NCBI GenBank assembly: GCA_903870245.1 | Contig: CAIQCB010000033.1 | Span: forward strand, 1-64,000 | Direction: 5' to 3' | DNA: 64,000 nt | Source of the DNA: an uncultured Methylocystaceae bacterium | Lineage (GTDB): Bacteria > Pseudomonadota > Alphaproteobacteria > Rhizobiales > Beijerinckiaceae | Shown: positions 36,260-44,579 of the stretch, piece after piece | Position numbering within the stretch: position 1 is the first letter of the stretch | How the letters are laid out: each line of letters begins with the position of its first letter | Program-made: the position numbers and the translations under genes | The notes under the pieces: generated by a model | What the model saw: only the letters and a program-made list of their open reading frames with translations | Database searches by the model: none | What the model was told of the DNA's origin: nothing

Positions 36260-37224
36260 CGCATTGATCTCGATCTGACGACAATATAACAGCATGCGAG
36301 AAGGGAGATGATCGCCGGATAATTCCAGAGATCAGTGTAAATGAGGCTTGGAGGAGCCAGAGCCGCAGATTCAATCATTGCTTCGATTGTTCTCATGACC
36401 TGATCGAGTTCAGCTCCCGAGCGGGCGCGAAAGGCCACGCCGCCGCCTATTTCCGCAACTTTTTGCAAAGCAACAAAATCCACAGCGTCACGAGACTCAG
36501 GATGGCTTGAGGTATCCTCGACGCCAAGACCAATGGTGAAAATCCGGACTCCAAGACGACGCGCCAATTCAGCAACAGCCAAAGGATCGCTCGAGCCGGC
36601 GTTGTTGGCCCCATCCGAAAGAAGGATAACGATCCGTGTCTGGGCTTGCGAATGACTCAGACGCTTGAGCGCCAGTCCAAGGCCTTCGCCGATCGCCGTA
36701 GATCTCCCGACGAGACCGACTTCCATCTCATTCAGAGTGCGGGCGATCGCCGATGTGTCAAAACTCATTGGCGCAGCCGCCAAGGCTTTTTCTGCGAAAA
36801 TAACAAGGCCGACGCGGTCGCCTTCCCGCCGCTGAACGAGTTCTGAAGCGACCTTCTTCACGAGTTCGAGGCGTGTCACCGAAACGCCATCAAGATCAAA
36901 ATCTCGTTTTGTCATGCTGCCTGAAAGATCGATAGATAGCACCAGGTCGCGGCCGGATACCGGCATTCCGGCGACAGTATTGGCGATGCGTGGTCCGGAA
37001 AAACCCAAAACGATACCGGTCCAGGCCAAAAATGCTGTAATAATGGGCCATGAGTATCGATTGTTTTTGGCGGCAACTGTCATGGGAGATAGTTTATCTC
37101 TCACCGATAATGGCAACATGATGCCAGCTGCGGGCTGAGGTTCATGTTTTGAAACAGCCCTCAGGATGAGTGGCAGTGGCAAAAGAATAAGCGCAATTGG
37201 ATTTGCGAATTCAATTCCGTTCAT
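36256..37224 (-). CDS. BatA-like von Willebrand A domain membrane protein
   Basis: A 322-residue protein with membrane segments at about 8-24 and 60-78, a vWA domain (about 92-280) and a C-terminal segment (YPAIISLLACCYIVV). The MIDAS is complete: D99-L-S101-G-S103, Thr176 in GRSTAIGEG, and Asp204 in LLSDGANN. BatA-type proteins face the periplasm-membrane interface and are thought to work with the MoxR ATPase as chaperones in envelope or enzyme maturation. The gene overlaps the DUF4381-like gene by 14 bases and the next vWA gene by four. Confidence 0.82.
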   Translation of the reverse strand: MNGIEFANPIALILLPLPLILRAVSKHEPQPAAGIMLPLSVRDKLSPMTVAAKNNRYSWPIITAFLAWTGIVLGFSGPRIANTVAGMPVSGRDLVLSIDLSGSMTKRDFDLDGVSVTRLELVKKVASELVQRREGDRVGLVIFAEKALAAAPMSFDTSAIARTLNEMEVGLVGRSTAIGEGLGLALKRLSHSQAQTRIVILLSDGANNAGSSDPLAVAELARRLGVRIFTIGLGVEDTSSHPESRDAVDFVALQKVAEIGGGVAFRARSGAELDQVMRTIEAMIESAALAPPSLIYTDLWNYPAIISLLACCYIVVRSRSMR

Positions 37225-37669
37225 GTTTATATCTCGCCAGTATCAGGCTGAGTTCGTCATCAAGGGAATTAGCTGTAAAGGTTGAAACAGGTTTATATAA
37301 TTCATCGCCAAAAATGCGACCGTTGCCGCTGGTAAAAAAATTGGTCTGAAATAATAAATCCAATTTCGAAAGCCACTCATCTCCACGCAAGAATCCGGCC
37401 CCTGGATCAAGAGATGCGGCTATTTCGCGCAATATGCCAGCCTGAATGGCGATCCGTTCCGGGGCAGGATATTGACGGGAGCGAATTAATCTTTCCAGCG
37501 ACTGGAGATAAATACTCTTTTTTTTAGGCCGTCCCATTCGAGTGAGCATAGCAATTAAGATCCCGCAAAATCCTCCGAGGAGACTCATTGCGACCAAAAC
37601 GGTTAAGCTATCCGTCAGGGGCGGATGAATATCGCGAAGTTTGCCGAGGAGATTATCGTGGTCCATCAT
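37211..37669 (-). CDS. DUF4381-like membrane protein
   Basis: A 152-residue protein whose N-terminal LLGKLRDIHPPLTDS matches the LRDIHLP start of DUF4381 proteins, followed by a membrane segment at about 25-46 and a helical cytoplasmic domain (ERLIRSRQYPAPERIAIQAGILREIAASLDP, then WLSKLDLLFQTNFFTSG). DUF4381 genes sit between DUF58 and vWA genes in MoxR operons, as here. It overlaps DUF58 by 17 bases and the vWA gene by 14. Two adjacent ATG codons are possible starts. Confidence 0.65.
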   Translation of the reverse strand: MMDHDNLLGKLRDIHPPLTDSLTVLVAMSLLGGFCGILIAMLTRMGRPKKKSIYLQSLERLIRSRQYPAPERIAIQAGILREIAASLDPGAGFLRGDEWLSKLDLLFQTNFFTSGNGRIFGDELYKPVSTFTANSLDDELSLILARYKHERN

Positions 37670-38555
37670 AGAATCGTTCTAGGGCATATGCTATTTCGGG
37701 TGGGCTAAGTTCTGCGTCGACGCCGAGAGACAGGGCTCCAAGACGGGAAAGCCGCAAAGGCCAGTCATTGAAAGGTTTGCGCGATGAATGTCGAAAAATT
37801 TTAAGGCGACCAGCCCCCCCCTCGCGGGTATAGTAAGGATAATCACCCGGAAGTGGATCGCGTTCAAATTTATCGGAAATCAGTAAAAAAATAAGCTCCT
37901 GGCGTTTCGCCAACAAGCCAGTTAGTTTATCAAAATCTTTGCCCGGCGCATCAAGTGATGTTGCGACAATAATCGACGCCGAACCGGATAAGCTAAGCGC
38001 GGTAGCCAATACATCATCCATTTCCAGTTCGCTAACATCGCAGGATTCTTTTGCATCCCTATACATGTCGGCAAGCTTGAAGAGTTGTCCAGCAAATTGG
38101 CGCCCATTTTTGGACCAACCCAGGAATGTCGATCCCATGCAAGTTGTGACAAGAACGCCAATTTGACTCCGGTCACTCACAGCCCGCCAGCCTGTTAGAG
38201 AAATTACTTCGGCGGCTACAAAAGAACGGAAGGCTCTGCGTGTGCCAAAGTACATGGAGGGTCTGAAGTCAGCGATCAGGAGAATTTTATGCTCACGATC
38301 CTCATGAGCGGTCCGAATATGAGGCACGCCGGTGCGCGCTGTCTTGTAACTGTCGATGTGACGGATATCGTCGCCTTCTGTCCACGGTCTTACATCATAG
38401 AAGATCGAACCGCGTCCACGTTTTCGGCCAGGGACATTTCCCGAAACACTCCCCAGATTTGCGCGTCCGCCGTTGGTTTTGGGGACAAACTTATTGAGGC
38501 AAAGCAAATAATCAGGATCAATTTCTACGCCTGAAATATAGTTGCGCTTCGTCAT
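37653..38555 (-). CDS. DUF58 protein of the MoxR-Bat operon
   Basis: A 300-residue protein with the DUF58 core VRPWTEGDDIRHIDSYKTARTGVPHIRTAHEDREHKILLIADFRPSMYFGTR (residues about 77-126). The following vWA-like fold has the nucleotide- or metal-type motif DFRPSM in place of a canonical MIDAS. DUF58 proteins accompany MoxR ATPases and are candidate substrates or adaptors; the related MxaS belongs to methanol dehydrogenase clusters. The first ATGA overlaps the MoxR gene stop. It has no membrane segment, so it is probably cytoplasmic. Confidence 0.85.
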   Translation of the reverse strand: MTKRNYISGVEIDPDYLLCLNKFVPKTNGGRANLGSVSGNVPGRKRGRGSIFYDVRPWTEGDDIRHIDSYKTARTGVPHIRTAHEDREHKILLIADFRPSMYFGTRRAFRSFVAAEVISLTGWRAVSDRSQIGVLVTTCMGSTFLGWSKNGRQFAGQLFKLADMYRDAKESCDVSELEMDDVLATALSLSGSASIIVATSLDAPGKDFDKLTGLLAKRQELIFLLISDKFERDPLPGDYPYYTREGGAGRLKIFRHSSRKPFNDWPLRLSRLGALSLGVDAELSPPEIAYALERFYDGPR

Positions 38556-39553
38556 GTGAGTGGTACGCGCTCAAGATAGGCGGCGATGATTTCTCGCGCC
38601 GTGTCGCCATCGGACAAGGCTCGCCATGAGAGAATCGTTCGATGTGAGAGCACATCGACAGCTAGCGCGGAAATGTCGTCCGGCAAGACAAAATCTCTGC
38701 CATTGATGTAGGCTCTTGCTTTTGCCGCTGCGGCCAGGGCTAACGTGCCGCGTGGAGAGGCTGGATGCTCGATTTTAAGCGATAGGTCAGTTTGAGTGGT
38801 TTTGTTGCGAGGAGCCGTTACAAGACGGACGATGTAATCTTTTATAGCTGGAGACAAATAAACTCTTCTTGATTCTATTCGTGCGGCAAAAATTTCGTCT
38901 TTGCTTACAGGGTCAATTATTTTTGAAGGCTCATTAATAATTTCCTGATCGACCAGGTCCAAAATTTGTCTTTCGGCGATTTCATCAGGTAGGTCGATTT
39001 TTACCTGTAACATGAAGCGATCAAGCTGGGCCTCCGGCAGCGGAAATGTTCCCTCGTGTTCTATGGGATTTTGCGTGGCAATGGTCATGAAGGGCTCAGG
39101 CAAAATTCTGGTCTCGCCTGCAACTGTCGCCTGTCTTTCGGCCATAGCTTCGAGTAGGGCGGATTGTACTTTTGGAGGAGCGCGATTAATTTCGTCAACC
39201 AGTAAAAGAGAGTGGAAAATAGGACCTGGAATGAATTCAAAGACACCGGAGTCAGGTCGCCAGATAGACGTTCCAGTGATATCCGCCGGCATCAGATCCG
39301 GCGTGCACTGAATACGGGAGAAGGATAGATCAAGCTTGCTGGCGAGCAATTTCGCGGCTCTGGTTTTCGCCAGTCCGGGCGGGCCTTCGACAAGGACATG
39401 CCCATCCGCGAGCAGACATATTAAAAGCTTTTCGACGAGCGCATCGGATTCGACAAGGTTTTGGTTAAGGAAAGCCCTGATGTCCTCAAGGCGATGACTG
39501 GCGAGACTCGTTTCGCTCCTGGCGCCTTCAGGCAAGCTCTTCGCTCCATGCAT
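38552..39553 (-). CDS. MoxR family AAA+ ATPase
   Basis: A 333-residue AAA+ protein. Walker A is GPPGLAKT (57-64) and Walker B is LLLVDEINR (117-124); sensor 1 is in TIATQNP, the IEHEGTFPLPEAQLDRFML block is characteristic of MoxR, and sensor 2 is in ASPRGTLAL. MoxR ATPases act as chaperones in assembly of enzymes or envelope complexes, together with vWA proteins. It is the first of seven genes on the minus strand, with overlapping or abutting starts and stops, so the set is one operon. It is the MxaR homologue in methanol dehydrogenase clusters, but no mxaF or other mxa gene is present here. Confidence 0.92.
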   Translation of the reverse strand: MHGAKSLPEGARSETSLASHRLEDIRAFLNQNLVESDALVEKLLICLLADGHVLVEGPPGLAKTRAAKLLASKLDLSFSRIQCTPDLMPADITGTSIWRPDSGVFEFIPGPIFHSLLLVDEINRAPPKVQSALLEAMAERQATVAGETRILPEPFMTIATQNPIEHEGTFPLPEAQLDRFMLQVKIDLPDEIAERQILDLVDQEIINEPSKIIDPVSKDEIFAARIESRRVYLSPAIKDYIVRLVTAPRNKTTQTDLSLKIEHPASPRGTLALAAAAKARAYINGRDFVLPDDISALAVDVLSHRTILSWRALSDGDTAREIIAAYLERVPLT

Positions 39554-40281
39554 AGTGGGGTCTGTTTTTTAGATTGAAGCTTTTGCATGAATATGCTGGA
39601 GTTTCGCCTCAAGTCCTCCGCCTGTCGAGGATTTTATTTATTAGCTAAACAATTGACTTAAACCCTGATGACTATACATGCAGAAGTTCGTCCGAAAAAC
39701 ATGGCGTCTATAAACCATAGCGACCTTTTTGTGAGGCCCTCTCTTTTTGCAAGGCCATGACTTTTTTGAAGCAATCTTTGTCGATCAGAGCACCGAAGAG
39801 GATGCCGACCATTCTTTTTTTAATTTATCAAAAATTTCTGACGTCCGGTTTCAGTCGAGTTGCGGCATCCCAGAGGCATCGCTTCTTCGGGGAAATAGTC
39901 GCAATAACAGATGAACCTTCGGTTCCAAAAGGGAGAATGTTCCTACGCCAGGTCCGGCATTGCCTCGGCTGCAGGACCACTCAAGCTCCTGCGTCGCCTC
40001 TTGCATTTTCGAAAGGGGATTGGCGCCAACTCCAACCTTGACCCTGTCCATACTCGGGCAGTTTGGCCGAGATCAGTTGTGCCTTTCATCCGCTTTGACT
40101 GAGTTTAATATGATCTTACGGCAGCGCCGGGATCTGTGATCCCGCGCATGTATGTTGTAATATCGTTAGCAAATTTTGCCTGCTCGGCTCGGGGTTAGCA
40201 GCGAATATTCATTTATGGCGGATACCAAAGACAGCGCAAATGCTTCCGACTGATGTTAAGCTTCTGGCGCAGTTAGCTGTT
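39554..40281. other. Gene-free stretch upstream of the MoxR operon
   Basis: Only weak open frames occur (for example 39911-40102 plus); none has a family resemblance. A bulged inverted repeat, GCGCCGGGATC with GATCCCGCGC, lies at 40124-40147 with a three-base loop. The part near 39640-39860 is AT-rich and must hold the MoxR operon promoter. Confidence 0.5.
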
Positions 40282-40638
40282 TCAGTACAATTTGATATTT
40301 TTGCTGAGCTTTGCCATGAGCACAAAATATTGTTCATAGGCGCAAAGCATTTTTTCTGTGGGCGCAACAAGAAAATTCCTGTGATCCTGACGGCTTTTTA
40401 CGATGTGAATCCAGCCGTCTGTTTCAAATGACCGCAATTTTCTACGAAGCTGCGGTTCGCTGTGAGGGAGAGAATGATAAATATCCTTCAAGCAAGATTG
40501 ATATTCGCTGGGATTGCTTTCAAGAATTTGAATAGCGAGATCATAGCCTATGAAACTTCCATACATGGGAAGATTTTCATTGCTCCATATGCGAAGGTGT
40601 TTCAATACTCTTGCATTGTGCACATAATCGATTGGCAT
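40282..40638 (-). CDS. MarR-like winged-helix regulator
   Basis: 118 residues from the ATG at 40638 (MPIDYVHNARVLKHLRIW); an earlier start would add 15 hydrophobic residues. The middle and C-terminal part read as a winged helix: HSEPQLRRKLRSFETDGWIHIVKSRQDHRNFLVAPTEKM (recognition helix, then a wing with Asp-His-Arg) as in MarR-like regulators, followed by a helix with YEQYFVLMAKL. It lies on the same strand as the WYL regulator, 231 bases downstream of it. Ligand and targets are unknown. Confidence 0.6.
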   Translation of the reverse strand: MPIDYVHNARVLKHLRIWSNENLPMYGSFIGYDLAIQILESNPSEYQSCLKDIYHSLPHSEPQLRRKLRSFETDGWIHIVKSRQDHRNFLVAPTEKMLCAYEQYFVLMAKLSKNIKLY

Positions 40639-40868
40639 TTTACGAACCCCGACATGTTCAATACAGATCAGATAAACAACCACGACCCCGGCTTGAGGCT
40701 ATCGCCGATCGAAACGGGTTCGATCACACGCGTTGTCTCTTCCTTTTGATTAGGTACGAGGCATGTCGTTTTCTGTCATAAGAACGTATCGCGAACATCG
40801 TGCAATTATGAACTCTTCCGATTTTTCTGAATGACACTCAAGCCGAATTGGGAGGCCTGCGTCGTATA

Positions 40869-41864
40869 TCAGGGCATTGCCGGAAAATCCGCCCGCCGAT
40901 GATCATGGACCATTTTTCTGAGCTGTTCTGGCTCAATGACCTCGACGTGATCTCCCCAACTGTATAGATGCCAGCACATCTCGAGCAAGCCGGAGGCTTT
41001 GAATTTCACAATCACAGAACCATCGGCGGTTTCTTCAATCGATTGATCGGGATGGAATAGATAGCTTTTGGCGTTTTTGGCGGCTTGTGAATCAAATTTC
41101 CAGATTACATCTCCGTATTCAGTATCGTTCTGGTAAACGCCAAATGATCTGTTTGCGAATTCATGAAGGTCAAAACTCTCAGGAATTGAGTAGGGTTCAT
41201 CCGTAATCTTTGCCGACAGGATATTATCTATGCGGTATGTTCGCAAATGATCAGAGTCGCTATCGATTTGTTTGCCGACCAGATAGTGCCTGGAGCCGTA
41301 TAAAAGTCCGTATACGGCTATCTTTCGAGCTTTTGGAGTCAGGTCGCGATGTGACGAATATATGATTTCAAGCATGCAGCAGCATTTGATCGCTTTCGTA
41401 ATCGCATTCAAAATATCCTCATCCGCTTTGGGCCTTGGCCCCGGGCGTGCGATAAAACCTCGCGCCTCAAGAAGCGCTTCGTGATCGGTTTCAATGCGAA
41501 CTTTCGTCTGACGGGGCACCAGCGCGAGTATTTTGTCTTTCAGCCGTCTCAATTCTTTCGCTTCGAAATCCATGCCGGCCTGTTTGAATTGATCCACCGC
41601 CAGGTCCACGGCTGCCAGCTCATCGGAGGTAAGGTTCATAAGGTCTCTGAAATGACCGCCCTCAAGCCGCCATCGCTTGCGGCCTTCCTGGTCCGTGTAG
41701 GAAAGCACGTCCGGAAACGACCCTTCGAGGGCGCCGATCATCCTTTGAGCGGTCCGGTAGGAGCAGCTAAAACGTTCAATGATGTCATCGAGGGTGATTC
41801 CTACCCGATGTCCGGCGACCATCGACGCGAGTTCCAGGAGTTGTTCCGCCTTAGCAAAAGACAT
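40869..41864 (-). CDS. WYL-domain transcriptional regulator
   Basis: A 331-residue protein. A winged helix-turn-helix occupies about residues 1-60 (GITLDDIIERFSCSYRTAQRMIGALEGSFP). A WYL domain follows at about 165-240 (CCMLEIIYSS, YGLLYGSRHYLVGKQIDSD, LRTYRIDNILSA), then the WCX C-terminal extension to about 325 (VIVKFKASGLLEMCWHLYSWGDHVEVIEP). WYL proteins sense ligands, often nucleic acids or nucleotides, and control stress, DNA repair or defence genes. A perfect palindrome lies 35 bases before the start. No defence operon is adjacent; its targets may be elsewhere. Confidence 0.88.
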   Translation of the reverse strand: MSFAKAEQLLELASMVAGHRVGITLDDIIERFSCSYRTAQRMIGALEGSFPDVLSYTDQEGRKRWRLEGGHFRDLMNLTSDELAAVDLAVDQFKQAGMDFEAKELRRLKDKILALVPRQTKVRIETDHEALLEARGFIARPGPRPKADEDILNAITKAIKCCCMLEIIYSSHRDLTPKARKIAVYGLLYGSRHYLVGKQIDSDSDHLRTYRIDNILSAKITDEPYSIPESFDLHEFANRSFGVYQNDTEYGDVIWKFDSQAAKNAKSYLFHPDQSIEETADGSVIVKFKASGLLEMCWHLYSWGDHVEVIEPEQLRKMVHDHRRADFPAMP

Positions 41865-41898
41865 GTCTTGATTCCGGGAATTTGTCTGGTTGGTCAGT

Positions 41899-41913
41899 GT
41901 GATATGTTATCAC
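41899..41913. promoter_or_regulatory. Palindromic operator candidate for the WYL regulator
   Basis: GTGATA-TGT-TATCAC is a perfect palindrome (six-base arms, three-base spacer), centred about 42 bases upstream of the WYL gene start. The position fits a promoter-proximal operator for autoregulation or for the neighbouring DUF1491 unit, whose end lies 50 bases further on. Confidence 0.45.
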
Positions 41914-41963
41914 GTCGACCGATTGCCATCCTTTGATTGAGCGAGATGAACATGAGGATGAGC

Positions 41964-42305
41964 TCACTTGACCAAGTCCACAAACGCTCGCCCGGCCGGG
42001 TCCTCAATCTCGACAATCCAGAGATCGGGATCGAACGCGATTTCGCGATTGAGACGCTCCTCAGCCTCGGTCGACTCGATCCATTCCTGTGTATGAGCCC
42101 GGCTGAACTGACGGTCGACGCCCTCCGGCGCTTCTGAAGTTTGCGGCGCAGGGGCCAGAATGGCGGTCCGACCATCCAATCGATCAATTTTGATAAATAA
42201 TGCGCCGGCTTCCGCAGCGCCTCGTCGTCGCAAAAGCGCGTAGGCGCCCTTCACTTCCACGAGTCGAATGAGGGCTGATACAAATATATCGCTTCTCAGG
42301 CGCAT
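41964..42305 (-). CDS. DUF1491 family protein
   Basis: A 113-residue protein with the DUF1491 pattern: MRLRSDIFVSALIRLVEVKGAYALLRRRGAAEAGALFIKI at the start, and a C-terminal EERLNREIAFDPDLWIVEIEDPAGR. No signal peptide or membrane segment. The function is unknown. It is 41 bases downstream of the peptidoglycan-binding gene on the same strand, a pairing common in Hyphomicrobiales. Confidence 0.85.
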   Translation of the reverse strand: MRLRSDIFVSALIRLVEVKGAYALLRRRGAAEAGALFIKIDRLDGRTAILAPAPQTSEAPEGVDRQFSRAHTQEWIESTEAEERLNREIAFDPDLWIVEIEDPAGRAFVDLVK

Positions 42306-42346
42306 CTTGGGGATCTCTTGTCATGCGGCAAGTTCTGAATAGAGCC

Positions 42347-43000
42347 TTATTCGCTCTCGAGACCGGCGCGGCTTGCCAGCATTGCGGCGATTTTCGTAGT
42401 CAATGCCCCTCTCACCGGCATTCCATTGTCATGTTCAAATCTTTCAATGGCCTTTTGTGTCGCCTTGGTGAACTTTCCATCGGCCCGAACGACATAACCA
42501 AGCTTGAGCAGCGCCTCTTGAGCCATCAACACGTCGCTTTCCGCGGGGATTTTAGGCTTGGCGGGACCATTCAGTAATTCTGCGATGGGATCGTGTTTTG
42601 TCGCCTCAGCAGATTTGACGCCCAGACGAGCGCTGGATTTCGCAGGTGTGGGCAAATCATTACGCGCATTTTCGGATTTCAGAGCCGTGCGTCCAGCCTC
42701 TGCCCTGGGCTTTGGGCCTTCTATGGCCGATGATGTTGTCTCTGTCGTGTTTGGCCCGCTCGCCTTTGAAAAGTAGATCGTCGCGGGTGGCGTCGTCGAT
42801 GAGTTTGTCAGAAACATCGGAGCCGGATGTCGGGCGTCCTGGAAAAATAGCGCGTTCATTGGCACGCCTATTCCTGCCAGCACGCTGATGCTGATCAGCA
42901 GGGCGTATCCGGTGCGACGCAGGCTGAATTTGCGCGTTTTCGGGGATTTGCGTCCGGCGCTTGGGACGGGAGCCCGACGAAGGTTAGTGGAAGGCTCCAT
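42347..43000 (-). CDS. Membrane-anchored peptidoglycan-binding protein
   Basis: 217 residues from the ATG at 43000 (MEPSTNLRRAP); the open frame runs to a TTG at 43045. A basic N-terminus precedes one membrane segment (about 33-52, TGYALLISISVLAGIGVPM). A Ser/Thr/Lys-rich periplasmic linker follows (about 60-140), then a C-terminal peptidoglycan-binding domain 1 (AQEALLKLGYVVRADGKFTKATQKAIERFEHDNGMPVRG). It is likely to anchor in the inner membrane and touch the cell wall. It is followed on the same strand by DUF1491. Confidence 0.82.
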   Translation of the reverse strand: MEPSTNLRRAPVPSAGRKSPKTRKFSLRRTGYALLISISVLAGIGVPMNALFFQDARHPAPMFLTNSSTTPPATIYFSKASGPNTTETTSSAIEGPKPRAEAGRTALKSENARNDLPTPAKSSARLGVKSAEATKHDPIAELLNGPAKPKIPAESDVLMAQEALLKLGYVVRADGKFTKATQKAIERFEHDNGMPVRGALTTKIAAMLASRAGLESE

Positions 43001-43045
43001 CGTCTCAAGGCGCTGTCTGGCCGCTGTTTGAGTTGTTTGACGCAA

Positions 43046-43469
43046 TTTATTTCACCATTTTCGATTATAGAAGCACAATCTCGTAAGTTTCCAGCGCTTC
43101 AGATTTTAGGGTTCGTCCGGCTTTTCAAGATTCATTCGGCGTTTAAGGTTCGCGCGACCAGCTTCCGTCCGGGGCAGGGTCGAGCTGGTTTCGGCAAGGT
43201 TAAGAAGAGGTAAACAAGGTCAGCATCTCAACCTCCGATGTTTTGGAGGATCGCAAAACCATCTTAAGTGAGTGCTAAACGCGTCGTGAGGTTCTCATCC
43301 CTGACGCTCTTTTCATCGATCTTGTATGGTCATGGTTTCCGGATGGTTTCACTCTTGAGCGAGGCGTCATGGCCTCTTGTGGATTTACCAACGCTCAACT
43401 TTGAGCAGGCAAGAGTAGTGGGGGCCAATTACTTGTCAGCGAGATCACGTCGCCGGCGGAGACTCAATC
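43046..43469. other. Intergenic stretch, no supported gene
   Basis: A plus-strand frame starting at 43268 is open but runs out of phase through the next gene and has no family resemblance or good start. Otherwise nothing is recognised here; the divergent promoters of the peptidoglycan-binding gene and of the small gene at 43470 must lie in it. Confidence 0.45.
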
Positions 43470-43775
43470 GTGTTCTTTCTACTGAGAAGTTTGATCTGTA
43501 TCGGATTGGTGTATGCGATGGCGTCGTCGGATCGGGCCTTGAATACGCCCACGCCGACGCCTTCGCCGACGTCCGCGTCGGTCGGCGTGTCGGATCAACA
43601 TGCGGCCGCGTTACCCCATGCAATCGCGCACCATCGCCGTTTGGCTGAGACTGCGAAGGCTATCGTTCTGCAGGGCGTCGACACGCTGGGCGCGTCCGCG
43701 CGCAATCACTGTTTGGCCGCGCCGCAGGGGTGCATGGCCACCTTGAACAGATTGAACGGCCTCCGCACTCCCTGA
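43470..43775 (+). CDS. Small membrane-anchored protein, possibly DUF5330-like
   Basis: A 101-residue protein starting with GTG (MFFLLRSLICIGLVYAMASS), a signal anchor of about 18 residues. A Thr/Pro/Ser stretch (TPTPTPSPTS) leads to a helical C-terminus with two Cys (NHCLAAPQGCMATL). The MFFL(L/I)R start and the size recall the DUF5330-type small proteins found in Hyphomicrobiales, but I cannot confirm the family. It precedes a coiled-coil protein by 135 bases. Confidence 0.45.
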   Translation: MFFLLRSLICIGLVYAMASSDRALNTPTPTPSPTSASVGVSDQHAAALPHAIAHHRRLAETAKAIVLQGVDTLGASARNHCLAAPQGCMATLNRLNGLRTP

Positions 43776-43910
43776 AACATTATCGAAAGCTTGGCCGAAT
43801 CGTCAAAAAGCAATATTGAGGTTGAGCGCCGGCGATCTCAAAATGGTCGCAGGCAAACTGCGGCTTCTTCTGCAAGCGTCGGGAAAAGCTTTGGCGTCAG
43901 GGAGGGTTGA

Positions 43911-44504
43911 ATGGCCGATGAGTCCGCTTCTCCGAATGAGGAGACCGTGTCGCGTGAGGAGCTCCTGAATTTACAGGAGCAGTTGCAAAACGCGCGGGCC
44001 GAAAGGGATCGCCAAGCCTTTGAAAAGTCAGAGATCGTCTCACGCGCTAACGGATTTGCCCGCGAGCGCGATGATCTGCGCGATCGTCTTGCCGCAATGA
44101 CGGTGGAGCGTGACCGATTGGCCGCAGACATCAACGTACAGACCGACCGGGCCGTAAGCGCTGAACGGCGCGCCGAGGAAACAGCAAGACGGCTGGCGGA
44201 AAGCGAGTCGGAGGCCGCGCGGCTGAACAAAGCGCTGGCCGAGTCGCCGTCCAACGATCCCGCGCAGGCGCTTCTGGCGTTTTTGGGAGAAAAAGGACGA
44301 TCTTCGCTCGCCTTGATACGCGGACAAATTCCGCCGGAAAGCCCGCTCCTGGGCTATTTCGACAAGACTGTCGATGCCACAAGTCTCATTGGGGGGCAGG
44401 CCGTGCGTTTATCCGGGCAGGCCTATGTTTGGGCAAAACCCCGCTTGATCGAGTTCTTTCAGCGTCTTGGCTCGTCCGCCGGGCAGGATGCTGACAAGAA
44501 ATAG
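43911..44504 (+). CDS. Coiled-coil protein of unknown function
   Basis: A 197-residue acidic protein. Residues about 15-110 are a long coiled coil (EELLNLQEQLQNARAERDRQAFEK, then RDDLRDRLAAMTVERDRLAAD) with heptad-spaced Leu. A compact C-terminal part (about 120-190) has GEKGRSSLALIRGQIPPESPLLGYFDKTVDATSLIGGQAVRLSG. No signal peptide. It may scaffold or tether something in the cytoplasm; no family is recognised. It ends in a strong hairpin before lepA, so lepA probably has its own promoter. Confidence 0.6.
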   Translation: MADESASPNEETVSREELLNLQEQLQNARAERDRQAFEKSEIVSRANGFARERDDLRDRLAAMTVERDRLAADINVQTDRAVSAERRAEETARRLAESESEAARLNKALAESPSNDPAQALLAFLGEKGRSSLALIRGQIPPESPLLGYFDKTVDATSLIGGQAVRLSGQAYVWAKPRLIEFFQRLGSSAGQDADKK

Positions 44505-44521
44505 ATTGCTCCGTTACATCC

Positions 44522-44551
44522 GGGCGCGCGATTCCCGCGCGCCCTTTCCTT
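44522..44551 (+). terminator. GC-rich terminator hairpin before lepA
   Basis: GGGCGCGCG (44522-44530) pairs with CGCGCGCCC (44536-44544) around a five-base loop, followed by a T-rich TTTCCTT. It lies 18 bases after the coiled-coil gene stop and 36 before lepA, so it would end that transcript. Confidence 0.7.
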
Positions 44552-44579
44552 TGCCGGCGCGCGCTGCTATCCCGGCCCC

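Noticed and set aside
33267-39553. Reading the MoxR operon as a methanol dehydrogenase (mxaRSACKL) cluster
   Set aside because: No mxaF, mxaJ, mxaG or mxaI is present, and the DUF4381-like, TPR and BatD-like genes fit the general MoxR-Bat type instead.
40869-42305. Defence island around the WYL regulator
   Set aside because: No nuclease, helicase, toxin-antitoxin or CRISPR gene is adjacent; neighbours are DUF1491 and a peptidoglycan-binding protein.
43268-43648. 126-codon plus-strand frame before the coiled-coil gene
   Set aside because: It overlaps the better-supported 43470 gene in another frame, is Arg-rich and lacks a good start.
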